A stretch of DNA of 40,819 nucleotides from contig CAZVME010000024.1 of assembly GCA_964628835.1 (NCBI GenBank), forward strand, positions 1 through 40,819. The letters run 5' to 3'. The stretch is from JAAGZL01 sp964628835. GTDB taxonomy: Bacteria > Pseudomonadota > Gammaproteobacteria > Chromatiales > Chromatiaceae. The translations under genes were made by a program, and so were the position numbers. Shown piece by piece: positions 26,254 through 35,335 of this stretch; positions within the stretch are counted from its first letter, which is position 1, and the number at the start of each line of letters is the position of its first letter. Under the pieces are notes generated by a model. It was not told the origin of the DNA. It did no database searches and saw nothing but the letters and a program-made list of their open reading frames with translations.

Positions 26254-26666
26254 ATCCATCCTCCATGGGTCGTATTCGCGCACCAAACACACCACCCTGT
26301 CTTGATGTAACTGAAAGTATAGACATTAATTTTAACCGTACAAACAGCCCACCAAAGACCAATGGTTTAGCTTGGTTTTTTGTACCGGAAAGCAGACTCA
26401 ACCACCACCAAAGTGGTATCCCTGCCCCATCGACGCACACATCTATACAGAGGCTCTATTAGTACATTGGAAAATTCGATCCAATTAATACAGCTTTTGT
26501 ATAGCGGGACAGGGCGAAGGGGAGTATCTTACCCTGTCTAGGTCTCTGAGCCGCCCCACATGGGGCTCAAGACGTAAAAAACGGCCCGGCAAGCACCGAA
26601 GTGGTGCGCGTCACGCCCAACAGACAAATATTTTTTAAGACCTCATTCCGCAACGGAGGAAAATCC
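26254..26666. other. 413-base region upstream of qmoA with several hairpins
   Basis: No gene is supported. The region separates the PilZ-like gene (minus) from qmoA (plus) and should hold promoters for both. Near qmoA are three inverted repeats: gacaggg/ccctgtc (26508-26514, 26532-26538), gcccc/ggggc (26553-26557, 26562-26566) and gcacc/ggtgc (26593-26597, 26603-26607). None has a T tract in the qmoA direction, so they may be leader structures or operators rather than terminators. Confidence 0.45.
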
Positions 26667-27953
26667 ATGACGGAAGTAATTGCAACCAACCAGACTATCC
26701 TGGTGGTTGGCGGTGGGATCAGCGGACTTACTGCTGCCATTGAAGCCGCTGAGACAGGAAAGCAAGTAGTTTTGGTTGAAAAGCGCCCCTACGTAGGTGG
26801 CCGTGTAGCTCAACTGTACAAATATTTCCCCAAGCTGTGCTTCCCGACCTGTGGTCTGGAGATCAACCAGCGCCGCGCCAAGATGAATCCTAATCTCAAG
26901 GTCATCACCATGGCCGAGGTAACTGACATTCAGGGCGAGGCCGGTGATTACACCGCCAGCGTGAAGATCAGCCCGCGCTACATCAACGACAACTGTACCG
27001 CCTGTGGCGACTGCAACAGTGCCGTTGAGGCCGAGTTTGATAACGAGCACAACTACGGCATGGATAAGCGCAAGGGCGCATATCTGCCCTACAGCATGGC
27101 TTATCCCCAGCAGTATGTAATCGATCCGCAGATCCTTGGCACCGACGATGCCGAAAAGGCCAAGGCGGCCTGCAAGGTAAACGCAGTCGATCTGGAGATG
27201 CAGGAAGAGACCGTATCCTTCAAGGTCGGCGCCGTGATCTGGGCCACCGGCTGGCAGCCATACGACGCCAACAAGATCCAGCCTTACGGCTACGACCGTT
27301 TCGACAACGTGATCACCAATGTGGAATTCGAGCGCATGGCGGATCCAAACGGCCCCACCGGCGGCAAGATCCTGCGTCCATCCGACGGCGGCGAAGCCAA
27401 GAACATCGCCTTCATCCAGTGTGCCGGCTCCCGTGACCACAACCACCTGCTGCACTGCTCACGCATCTGCTGCATGGCCACCTTGAAACAGACCCACTAC
27501 GTTCAGGAATCCCTGGGTGATGAGGGCAAGTCCACTATCTACTATATAGATATCCGCTCTATCGATCGTTTTGAAGAGTTCTACGCCAAGGTCAAGGCCA
27601 ACCCCAACGTCAGCTTTGTGAAATCCAAGGTTGCCTCCATCGTCGAAAACGGTGAGAGCGCCAACCCGGTCCTGCATGGCGTAGACACCGAGGGCTACAA
27701 GCGTTATGCCAACGAGCATGACTTGGTGATCCTGGCGGTGGGCATGCAGCCCAGCGTGGATAAAGAGGCCTTCCCAGTTGACATCCAGATCAACCAAGAG
27801 GGTTTTATCGAGCCTGCACCAGAGAATGGCGGCGTATTTGCCGCCGGCTGCTCCTCGGATGCGCTAGACGTAAACCGCGCAGTCCAGCAGGCCACCGGCG
27901 CCGCCCTGCGCGCCATTCAAGTAATCAACCGCGTTGCCGGAACGGAGGGTTAA
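26667..27953 (+). CDS. qmoA: Qmo complex subunit A (HdrA-like flavoprotein)
   Basis: A 428-residue soluble FAD protein of the HdrA family, part of the complex thought to exchange electrons between APS reductase and the quinone pool. Seen: Rossmann motif VVGGGISGL (13-21), LVEKRPYVGGR, CFPTCGLE, CTACGDC, and the HdrA signature CAGSRDHNHLLHCSRICC. The ATG at 26667 follows ggaggaaaatcc; an in-frame upstream codon at 26601 lacks such a site. qmoB begins 4 bases after the stop. Codon choice is rich in C-ending codons, as in the apr genes, suggesting high expression. Confidence 0.95.
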   Translation: MTEVIATNQTILVVGGGISGLTAAIEAAETGKQVVLVEKRPYVGGRVAQLYKYFPKLCFPTCGLEINQRRAKMNPNLKVITMAEVTDIQGEAGDYTASVKISPRYINDNCTACGDCNSAVEAEFDNEHNYGMDKRKGAYLPYSMAYPQQYVIDPQILGTDDAEKAKAACKVNAVDLEMQEETVSFKVGAVIWATGWQPYDANKIQPYGYDRFDNVITNVEFERMADPNGPTGGKILRPSDGGEAKNIAFIQCAGSRDHNHLLHCSRICCMATLKQTHYVQESLGDEGKSTIYYIDIRSIDRFEEFYAKVKANPNVSFVKSKVASIVENGESANPVLHGVDTEGYKRYANEHDLVILAVGMQPSVDKEAFPVDIQINQEGFIEPAPENGGVFAAGCSSDALDVNRAVQQATGAALRAIQVINRVAGTEG

Positions 27954-27957
27954 TACA

Positions 27958-30210
27958 GTGGCAGAAGATAAGAAATTTGCCGGATACATCTGCACCGGAT
28001 GCGGTATTGGCGAGCGTCTAGACGCCGGCCAGTTGGAGACCACTGCAACTCGTGATGGCAAGATGCAGATCTGCAGACAACACGAAATGCTGTGTAACCA
28101 GGAAGGGGTACAGTTGATCCGGGACGACATCGCCAATGAGGGTGTCACCCATGTAATGATCGCCGCCTGTTCCCGGCGCGCCAAGGTGGAGGCATTCAAC
28201 TTTACCGATGTTGCCATGTCCCGCGCCAATCTACGCGAGGGGGTAATCTGGGTACGACCAGACACTGACGAGAACCGCGAGACCACCCAGGAGATGGCGG
28301 ACGACTACATCCGTATGGGTTGTGCCGAGGTCAAGGCCATGACCCTGCCATCCGGATCCGGTGAGCAGGAGCTGAACAAAAACATCCTGGTAGTTGGTGG
28401 CGGTGTCACCGGCATGACCGCAGCCCTGGAGGCAGTGGCCGCAGGTTATCCAGCCACCATCGTAGAGAAGAGCGGTGCCCTGGGCGGCCAGGTAGCCAAC
28501 TACTATAAGTCCATCCCCACCCGCGCCCCATATGCTGCACCACAGGCTACGGGCGTAGAGGAGATGATTGCTGCAGTGGAGGCCAGTGACAAGATCACCG
28601 TGCATCTGAACAGCACCCTGGCCAAGACCGAGGGCGCACCGGGTCGCTTCAAGGCCCAGATAGCCACCGAGTCCGGCAGTAGCAGTGAAGCCAGCTTTGG
28701 GTCCATCATCCAGGCCACCGGCTTCAACCTGTTTGATCCATCTGAAATCAGTGGGCTCAACTACAGCAAAAGCCAGGACATCATCACCAACGGCGAGTTC
28801 GAAAAGCTGGCCAAAGAGGCCAACGGCAGCCCCATCAAACGTCCATCCGATGGCCGTGAAGTCACTGCAGTTTCCTTCATCCAGGACGTGGGCCAGTGCT
28901 CCGGGGAAGACGGCAAGCTGAAGTACCACTCTGGTGTGGGTGATCTGGTGGCCATCAAGCAGGCCATGTACCTGAGGGAGCTGAATGGTGACTGTGATGC
29001 CACCATCTTCTTCAACAACCTGCGTACACCCGGCGCCCCGGGCGAGGATTTCTATCGTGCGGCGCAGGAGCAGATGATCACCTTCAGTAAAGGTGATGTA
29101 GCGGAGATCATTCCCGGCGCTACCATGGAGGTCAAATTCAAGGATTTGATCCTGAATGAAGACGCCAGCATGGAGGCCGATCTGGTGGTGCTGGATGTTG
29201 GTATGGTGCCGAACACTGGTCCTGATCCCTATGCCCTGCTGGAACTGGATGATATAGAGGACCTGGAAGAGCGTGAGGCCAAGAAGCAAGAGGTCATTGC
29301 GGTCGCCCCACCATCCATTCTCAACCTGGACTATCGTCAGGGCACCGATCTACCGCATCTGAGCAACGGTTTTACCGACTCCCACTTTATCTGTTTCCCT
29401 TACGAGACCCGCCGCACCGGCATCTATGCCGCCGGACCGGTGCGTCGACCAATGGATATTCGCCAGGCCACCGACGATGCCGCCGGTGCCGCCATGAAGG
29501 CGATCCAGGCCGCCGAGAACGCCGGCCAGGGCAGCGCAGCTCACCCCAGGGTGGGAGATCTCTCCTACCCTATATTCCGCAAGGAAGGCTGCACCCAGTG
29601 CAAACGTTGCACCGTGGAGTGTCCATTTGGCGCCATCAACGAGGACGAGGAGACCTATCCAGTCTTCAACGAATCCCGTTGCCGCCGCTGCGGCACCTGC
29701 ATGGGTGCCTGCCCGGTACGCGTGATCTCCTTCGAGAACTACTCGGTGGAGACCGTGGGCCAGCAGATCAAGAACGTAGAAGTCCCGGAGGAGTGGGACG
29801 AGAAGCCACGTATCCTGGTTCTGGCCTGTGAGAACGATGCCTACCCAGCCTTGGATCAGGCTGCCATGAACGGGGTTGAAATCAACCCTTGGGCGCGGGT
29901 GATCCCAGTGCGCTGTCTGGGTTCAGTAAGCCTCTCCTGGGTCACCGACGCCCTGAATAACGGCTATGACGGTATCGTCATGATGGGTTGCCAGAAGGGC
30001 GACGACTATCAGTGCCACTTTGTACGCGGCTCTGCCATGGCGGCCGAGCGTATGAGCAAGGTTGGCGACACCCTTGAGACCCTGAACCTGGAGCCGGAAC
30101 GCGTGGTGGTACACGAGGTGGCGATCACCGACGTGGAACGCGCACCCAAGCTGATCAACGATATGGCGGAGACCGTCGCGAAGATCGGCCTGAGCCCATT
30201 CAAGTTCTGA
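27958..30210 (+). CDS. qmoB: Qmo complex subunit B (HdrA/MvhD-like iron-sulfur flavoprotein)
   Basis: A 750-residue protein with an N-terminal cysteine-containing segment (YICTGCGIGERLD), an FAD-binding HdrA-like core (VVGGGVTGMTAALEA), two 4Fe-4S ferredoxin motifs (CTQCKRCTVECP, C545-C555; CRRCGTCMGACP, C575-C585) and a C-terminal MvhD-like domain (ILVLACENDAYPAL; GCQKGDDYQCHF). This is the QmoB layout. GTG 27958 is chosen because ggagggttaataca precedes it and it directly follows the qmoA stop. In the cytoplasm it would carry electrons between QmoA/AprBA and the HdrCB-type subunits downstream. Confidence 0.95.
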   Translation: MAEDKKFAGYICTGCGIGERLDAGQLETTATRDGKMQICRQHEMLCNQEGVQLIRDDIANEGVTHVMIAACSRRAKVEAFNFTDVAMSRANLREGVIWVRPDTDENRETTQEMADDYIRMGCAEVKAMTLPSGSGEQELNKNILVVGGGVTGMTAALEAVAAGYPATIVEKSGALGGQVANYYKSIPTRAPYAAPQATGVEEMIAAVEASDKITVHLNSTLAKTEGAPGRFKAQIATESGSSSEASFGSIIQATGFNLFDPSEISGLNYSKSQDIITNGEFEKLAKEANGSPIKRPSDGREVTAVSFIQDVGQCSGEDGKLKYHSGVGDLVAIKQAMYLRELNGDCDATIFFNNLRTPGAPGEDFYRAAQEQMITFSKGDVAEIIPGATMEVKFKDLILNEDASMEADLVVLDVGMVPNTGPDPYALLELDDIEDLEEREAKKQEVIAVAPPSILNLDYRQGTDLPHLSNGFTDSHFICFPYETRRTGIYAAGPVRRPMDIRQATDDAAGAAMKAIQAAENAGQGSAAHPRVGDLSYPIFRKEGCTQCKRCTVECPFGAINEDEETYPVFNESRCRRCGTCMGACPVRVISFENYSVETVGQQIKNVEVPEEWDEKPRILVLACENDAYPALDQAAMNGVEINPWARVIPVRCLGSVSLSWVTDALNNGYDGIVMMGCQKGDDYQCHFVRGSAMAAERMSKVGDTLETLNLEPERVVVHEVAITDVERAPKLINDMAETVAKIGLSPFKF

Positions 30211-30220
30211 GGAAGAAATT

Positions 30221-30844
30221 ATGAGCGACATGAACACCACTATGTCAAACAAATACCGCACCAGCTTCCTGAAGGAGGTTGAGGCAAATGTGGAAGAGGG
30301 CGAATGGGTAAAGATGTGCATGCAGTGCGGCGTCTGCGCGGGCTCCTGCCCATTCGGCAAGCACTGGGACCATCCACCTCAAGAGCTCTTCATGATGATA
30401 CGTGCCGGGAAACGGGATGAAGTGTTGAGCTCTGAATCCATGTGGATGTGCACCTCTTGCTACAACTGCATTGCACGCTGTCCTCGCGGCCTACCTATTA
30501 CCCACATCATGCATGGCCTCGCCACCTATGCAAAACGTCTGGGCAAAGTACCAGCAAATCAACAGACCGAGAAGTTCGCCCAAATATTCTGGGACAACAT
30601 CACCAAGAAGGGCCGTGGCAATGAACTGAAGCTGGGAATCAGCCTCTACTTCATGAACGGTCTGGTCGAGGGCATCAAGGTAGCCATGGGTAATGCAATG
30701 CTAGGCCTGAACATGGTCAAGACCAAACGCATGTCAGTTTCAGAACTCTGGGGCGGTCACAGCATAAAGGACACCTCAGGCCTGCACAAAATGTTACAGA
30801 AAGCTCAGGAACTGGAAGACGCCAAGATCCAGGACCTGAACTAA
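30221..30844 (+). CDS. hdrC: HdrC-like 4Fe-4S subunit
   Basis: A 207-residue protein with two 4Fe-4S motifs: CMQCGVCAGSCP (Cys33, 36, 39, 43) and CTSCYNCIARCP (Cys77, 80, 83, 87), matching HdrC of heterodisulfide-reductase-like complexes. There is no cytochrome b-like membrane domain, so it is not a classical QmoC; in many sulfur oxidizers separate hdrC and hdrB genes follow qmoAB instead. gaggaagaaatt precedes ATG 30221, 10 bases after qmoB. It should pass electrons between QmoB and the HdrB-like protein encoded 16 bases downstream. Confidence 0.92.
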   Translation: MSDMNTTMSNKYRTSFLKEVEANVEEGEWVKMCMQCGVCAGSCPFGKHWDHPPQELFMMIRAGKRDEVLSSESMWMCTSCYNCIARCPRGLPITHIMHGLATYAKRLGKVPANQQTEKFAQIFWDNITKKGRGNELKLGISLYFMNGLVEGIKVAMGNAMLGLNMVKTKRMSVSELWGGHSIKDTSGLHKMLQKAQELEDAKIQDLN

Positions 30845-30860
30845 GCGAGGAAATATAATC

Positions 30861-31757
30861 ATGGCTAAAGAGTATTCATTTTATCCCGGCTGTTCCTCGC
30901 AAAAAGGTGGATCAGCATCTAACCTCATGGCTTCAGTAGATACCATGTGCGAGGAGCTGGACATCACCCTGAATGAGATCCCGGACTGGAACTGCTGTTC
31001 CGCCTCCATCGGTTACGCCGGCGGCGGTGAACTGCCACGTCTAACCCTCTCAGCCCGCAACATCGCCCTGTCTGAGCAACACAACCCGGACCAGGAAATT
31101 GTCGCCACCTGCGCTGCCTGCTGGCTGGCCACACGCGAGGCCCAGGAGCGGTTAGAAGAGAACGAAGAGCTGAAGGACCAGGCGAATATCGCCCTGGCAG
31201 AGGCTGACCTGAATCTGAAAAATAACACCCCTTCCAAGCACATGGTAGAGGTGTTGATGGAAGATATTGGAATGGACGCGGTAAAGGCCAAGGTCAAAAA
31301 GCCCCTCACCGGCCTCAAGATCGCAGGCTACGTGGGTTGCCAGACCAACCGTCCTTTTGGTATCCAGGGGGAGTCATTCGAGAACCCGGTCTATCTGGAC
31401 AACATGATCGAAGCCGTCGGCGCAGAACCTATTCGCGACTACGACAAAAAGGTCAGCTGCTGCGGCGGCGCTCTAGCCTTCTCAGAACCGGAAAAGTCCT
31501 ACGAGCTGATCCAGGGCATTATCGAATCAGCCTATGATGCTGGTGCGGACATGATCGTTACCCCTTGCCCTGTTTGCCAGATGAACGTTGAAGTTTATCA
31601 GGATCAGATTAACGCCCGTCAGGGTACCAAGTTTAATATGCCAGTGGTGTATTACAGCCAGCTCATGGCAGTGGCATTTGGTCGTTCAGCCAAGGATGCA
31701 GCTCTCGATGGGCAGGTAATCAAAGCCAAACAACTGGAAGATATCGCCGCCAAATAA
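30861..31757 (+). CDS. hdrB: HdrB-like CCG-domain subunit
   Basis: A 298-residue protein with two cysteine-rich CCG domains: Cys11 with WNCCSAS (45-46) and ATCAACW in the first, and YVGCQTN, VSCCGGALAF and TPCPVCQMN in the second. This is the HdrB pattern, which in methanogens binds unusual noncubane 4Fe-4S clusters. As the last gene of qmoAB-hdrCB it probably completes the Qmo-type complex. aggaaatataatc precedes ATG 30861. The physiological disulfide or quinone partner is not known from the sequence. A strong terminator follows within 40 bases. Confidence 0.92.
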   Translation: MAKEYSFYPGCSSQKGGSASNLMASVDTMCEELDITLNEIPDWNCCSASIGYAGGGELPRLTLSARNIALSEQHNPDQEIVATCAACWLATREAQERLEENEELKDQANIALAEADLNLKNNTPSKHMVEVLMEDIGMDAVKAKVKKPLTGLKIAGYVGCQTNRPFGIQGESFENPVYLDNMIEAVGAEPIRDYDKKVSCCGGALAFSEPEKSYELIQGIIESAYDAGADMIVTPCPVCQMNVEVYQDQINARQGTKFNMPVVYYSQLMAVAFGRSAKDAALDGQVIKAKQLEDIAAK

Positions 31758-31788
31758 CAATACAATAAAGCAGTAACTAAGAATAAGA

Positions 31789-32007
31789 TTAAGCCCTCTT
31801 CTGAGGGCTTCTCTTTTTCTGATTCAGCACAAAAAAGCTATCCGCAAATTGCCGCAAAACTTTTTTCGTGTTATCGGTGGCGGGTTGAAGCTCCTCGGCA
31901 CTCAATCCAGGCATGAAGGCCCGGCAAACAGAAAAATTCGCGGTACTTTGCGTACTTTGCAGCTTATCTGAACATATGATTTCAGGAAGTAAATTGTCCA
32001 CGTTCAT
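31789..32007 (-). CDS. Possible small protein after the GGDEF-EAL gene
   Basis: A 72-codon frame starts 15 bases downstream of the GGDEF-EAL stop on the same strand and ends inside the qmo-hdr terminator. The product is hydrophilic with a basic C terminus (KKRSPQKRA) and two cysteines; I do not recognise it. The ribosome-binding site is weak, and overlap of its 3' end with the terminator counts against it. Listed as a candidate only. Confidence 0.25.
   Translation of the reverse strand: MNVDNLLPEIICSDKLQSTQSTANFSVCRAFMPGLSAEELQPATDNTKKVLRQFADSFFVLNQKKRSPQKRA
31791..31819 (+). terminator. Rho-independent terminator of qmoAB-hdrCB
   Basis: Arms aagccctc (31791-31798) and gagggctt (31803-31810) with a 4-base loop are followed by ctctttttc. 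This is a clear intrinsic terminator 33 bases after the hdrB stop. Confidence 0.88.
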
Positions 32008-32022
32008 TTGCTGACATCATTA

Positions 32023-35000
32023 CTAATCCAGCGGTCCTGGGCGAGCCACACCGAAGCCCTGCACATAATCCACCCCGATTTCGGCCAGACGCTGGCGAAT
32101 GCGGTCATTTTCAACATATTCAGCAATAGTCCTGAGCCCCATGAGATGGCCTATCTGATTGATGGATTCAACCATGCCGCAGTCAACCGGATCCTCCAGG
32201 ATATCCTTAACGAAGCTACCATCTATCTTGAGAAAATCTACCGGCAAGTTTTTCAGATAGGCAAAGGAGGACATTCCGGTTCCGAAGTCGTCCAAGGCAA
32301 AACGGCAACCCAACTCACGCATTTCTCCCATAAAATGGATCGCCTGATCCAGACGACTTACCGCAGCGGTCTCGGTTATTTCAAAACACACCTTTTCTGG
32401 TGGTATGTCATAGGTGGTCAGTTGCTCGACAATATACTCTTTCAGGTTTCCATCACCCAGCGAGTGCCCAGACAAGTTTATTGCGCACAGACCCAGGTGC
32501 TTGCCATGAGCCTGGGCCTGCTGTAGCCAGCAAAATGTACTGTTGATCACCCAACGATCGAGCATGGGCATCATGGCGTAGCGCTCTGCCGCCGGGATAA
32601 ACGCACCTGGCGGTATATCTCTACCCTCCCGGTCATGCATGCGCAGCAGGATCTCAAAATGATCTCTTTCGTTCTCTGCCTCATTTAGTGACATGATCGA
32701 TTGACGGTGCAGATAGAGTCTTCCCTCCTCTATTGCCGACTGAATTTCAGAGACCCACTGCATCTCTCCCTGGCGTTTGGCCACTTCATCATCATCTGCC
32801 ATATGGATGTGCACTCTACTGCGCCCCATATCTTTAGCTATGTAACAGGCTGCATCAGCAGCACTCAACACCAGATCGATACTGGTTGTTTCCTCAGTCA
32901 TGGCAGCAATACCCACGCTGACCCCAGTAGAAAACGTCTTATCATCCCAGGAAAAGCGAAACCCTTTTATTGTTTCACACATCTTTAAGGTAAGAATTTC
33001 TGCCCGTTCCAACGTGCAGTTTTCCAGCAATAGACCGAACTCATCCCCGCCCAGGCGGGCTAGAGTATCGTTCTGACGGATATTTTTCTGCAGCAGTTTG
33101 GCTATCATCTGCAGCATGGCATCACCTGCCACATGGCCACAGGTATCGTTCACTATTTTGAACTGGTCCAGGTCCAGATAACACAGCACATGCTGGCCCT
33201 GGTTAATCTGCGCATCTTCCAGCACCTGTTTCAAGCTCTGTTCAAATGCATAGCGATTCAAAAGCCTGGTCAAAGGATCATGGGTGGCGAGAAAACTCAG
33301 CCGCTGCTCCATGGCATGGCTGTCTGTGACATCACGAAAGACAGCTACTGCACCCAATACCACCTCACCCTCCATAATCGGATAGGCCGAATATTCCACC
33401 GGGAATGAGGTCTCATCCTTGCGCCAGAACACTTCTTTCTGTACCCGAGAGGGGGTACCGGAACGGAAGGCGTCATTTACCGGGCAATTCCCAATGGGAT
33501 AGGGCGAACCGTCAGCATGGCTGTGATGGGTCAGGGTATGGGTACATTTACCGATAATTTCGGCTCTGGCCAGACCCAGCATCTCCAATGCAGACTGGTT
33601 CACGAAGGTACAATATCCCTCGTTGTCCACCCCAAATATCCCCTCGCCAGTCGATTCCAGCAACAGGGACATCTGGCTATTCAGACGCCGTAGCTCGGTG
33701 ATGGACTCATGCAACCGCTCATGGGTCGTTTTGTGTTCATAGGTGAGCTTGTAATTCTTAATAGCGAAGGATACCTCAGAAGCCATCTCATCCAGCAGGT
33801 CGATTACATCATCGGCAAAAAAACCTTGATCCTTAGCCAGCACACAAAACACACCGGCTGGTTTATTATCCTGCCGCAGTGGAAAGATGGCCGCGGCATG
33901 CATGGCCTTCTGCCTCAGTATGTCTTGCCACGCTTTGGACAGACCCTCTTTTCCAGAGTCATTTATGATGATGGCATGATCTTCATAAATTGCAGAACGC
34001 ACCGGATCAATCTGATTTGATGCCTCTTGTGCTATCGGAAAACCGAAATTTAACAGTTCCAGGTCTGAGCTACCCACCACGATAAAATTCTGGCACTGAT
34101 CATCCAGCACAGCGATGCAGGCAATATCCATACCTCCGTGGTCAACGGCGATGCGGCAGGTTTCGGCAAACAATTCATACTCCGTGTCGCACCTGGTGAT
34201 ACTCCTGGAGGTCTTGGACAAAGCTGTATAGAGCTTTTTCTGAATCCCCAGCGACCGCTCCCGTTGCGCAATCTTCCGAGCCATGTCATCAAAGGCGACA
34301 GCCACCTCGGTTAACTCATCACTCCCTGGCAACCGAACTCGCTTCCCGTAATCACCACCGGCCATAGCCGTCGCAGCATGTTTAAGTACGCTGATACGTG
34401 ACAGCACGGTACTCTGTAACAGCCAGGAGAGGACAAAGAAAGTGATAACAAAACCACCAAAATGGGTGAGGGCATTATTCCATAACTGCTTGCCAATCCG
34501 CTGCTCAATAATGGATGCGGGCAGTTTGATACTCATCAATCCACGCAGATCACCCACCTTATACCCGTAGGCCGTGGAGTAGTTTTGCCTGACCGTCTCC
34601 AGCACCTCAACCTCATTACCGTGGCACTTCAGGCACTGTTTTTTAATCCAGATGGGTTGGGAAAAGTGGTAGAAGGGCTCGCCGTCAGGACTGGTAAATG
34701 GAACCAATCTCTCTTTCTCATCGGGCCTGTTCCTAAAATGCGCCATGGCCTCTAATTCCAAACTATCCGCCATGTTGCCTGGATTGCGCGGCACATCTGA
34801 AACGTTATTAAAACTGAGACCGGTACCAACCCAATTACGGAAATCTTTGGATATCCGACTTATTGAGTGTGCAGGGAGAAAACCCAGGGTTTTCTTGGTA
34901 ATGGGGATGTCGTGTTTGATAAACTGCTTCTGATAGACGTTCCTCAGCGCCATCAGCATCCCTCTGACAGTCCTGGCATCATCCCTGATGTCGTTTATGA

Positions 35001-35100
35001 CATCGGCCTTTATCTGTTGATGGGAGATCAACTCAGCCAAAGCAAAATGGCCAAGGAACACGACCGCAACAGTAGCTAATACTTTGGTTTTTAGCTGCAT
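32023..35100 (-). CDS. Heme-motif DUF3365 sensor with GAF, PAS, GGDEF and EAL domains
   Basis: A 1025-residue membrane regulator of cyclic-di-GMP. Order: membrane helix (about 7-24), periplasmic DUF3365/Tll0287-like domain (about 30-205) with heme-binding CLKCH at 156-160, second helix (about 212-230), HAMP (about 232-285), GAF (about 300-450), PAS (475-595) with HHSHADG and CP, GGDEF (605-765; RLGGDEF at 682-688) and EAL (785-1025; EILLR for the EAL motif, DDFGTG, KIDG, QGFG). Both catalytic signatures look intact, so it may make or degrade c-di-GMP depending on the signal. A redox or gas signal via heme is inferred from the family. It ends tail to tail with the qmo-hdr operon. Confidence 0.92.
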   Translation of the reverse strand: MQLKTKVLATVAVVFLGHFALAELISHQQIKADVINDIRDDARTVRGMLMALRNVYQKQFIKHDIPITKKTLGFLPAHSISRISKDFRNWVGTGLSFNNVSDVPRNPGNMADSLELEAMAHFRNRPDEKERLVPFTSPDGEPFYHFSQPIWIKKQCLKCHGNEVEVLETVRQNYSTAYGYKVGDLRGLMSIKLPASIIEQRIGKQLWNNALTHFGGFVITFFVLSWLLQSTVLSRISVLKHAATAMAGGDYGKRVRLPGSDELTEVAVAFDDMARKIAQRERSLGIQKKLYTALSKTSRSITRCDTEYELFAETCRIAVDHGGMDIACIAVLDDQCQNFIVVGSSDLELLNFGFPIAQEASNQIDPVRSAIYEDHAIIINDSGKEGLSKAWQDILRQKAMHAAAIFPLRQDNKPAGVFCVLAKDQGFFADDVIDLLDEMASEVSFAIKNYKLTYEHKTTHERLHESITELRRLNSQMSLLLESTGEGIFGVDNEGYCTFVNQSALEMLGLARAEIIGKCTHTLTHHSHADGSPYPIGNCPVNDAFRSGTPSRVQKEVFWRKDETSFPVEYSAYPIMEGEVVLGAVAVFRDVTDSHAMEQRLSFLATHDPLTRLLNRYAFEQSLKQVLEDAQINQGQHVLCYLDLDQFKIVNDTCGHVAGDAMLQMIAKLLQKNIRQNDTLARLGGDEFGLLLENCTLERAEILTLKMCETIKGFRFSWDDKTFSTGVSVGIAAMTEETTSIDLVLSAADAACYIAKDMGRSRVHIHMADDDEVAKRQGEMQWVSEIQSAIEEGRLYLHRQSIMSLNEAENERDHFEILLRMHDREGRDIPPGAFIPAAERYAMMPMLDRWVINSTFCWLQQAQAHGKHLGLCAINLSGHSLGDGNLKEYIVEQLTTYDIPPEKVCFEITETAAVSRLDQAIHFMGEMRELGCRFALDDFGTGMSSFAYLKNLPVDFLKIDGSFVKDILEDPVDCGMVESINQIGHLMGLRTIAEYVENDRIRQRLAEIGVDYVQGFGVARPGPLD

Positions 35101-35335
35101 ACTATATTAGTGGGCTCTCATGAAGCTTCTGTACACACATTCATTTTCATGTCGCTGGATTAAGTATCGGCGGCTAACGGCCAATCTTTAAACACTTGGT
35201 CTTGTATGGAGCCTATGACAGATTTCCGTCTTTAATCATAAAGTTAACCAAGCATGATTACTCAAAAACATTTATGATATTTCCACTGAACAACCTTACA
35301 TTCAACCCAGCAAAAAATGGTCAGGTATATTATCC

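Noticed and set aside
26643..27455. Minus-strand open frame of 270 codons over qmoA
   Set aside because: Opposite QmoA with its conserved FAD and Cys motifs; no domain or ribosome-binding site.
28231..29289. Minus-strand open frame of 352 codons within qmoB
   Set aside because: Fully opposite QmoB coding sequence with no known domain or start signal; an effect of the G+C-rich codon use of qmoB.
30221..31757. hdrC and hdrB as a split qmoC
   Set aside because: No cytochrome b-like membrane part is present in either; the motifs are those of separate HdrC and HdrB proteins.
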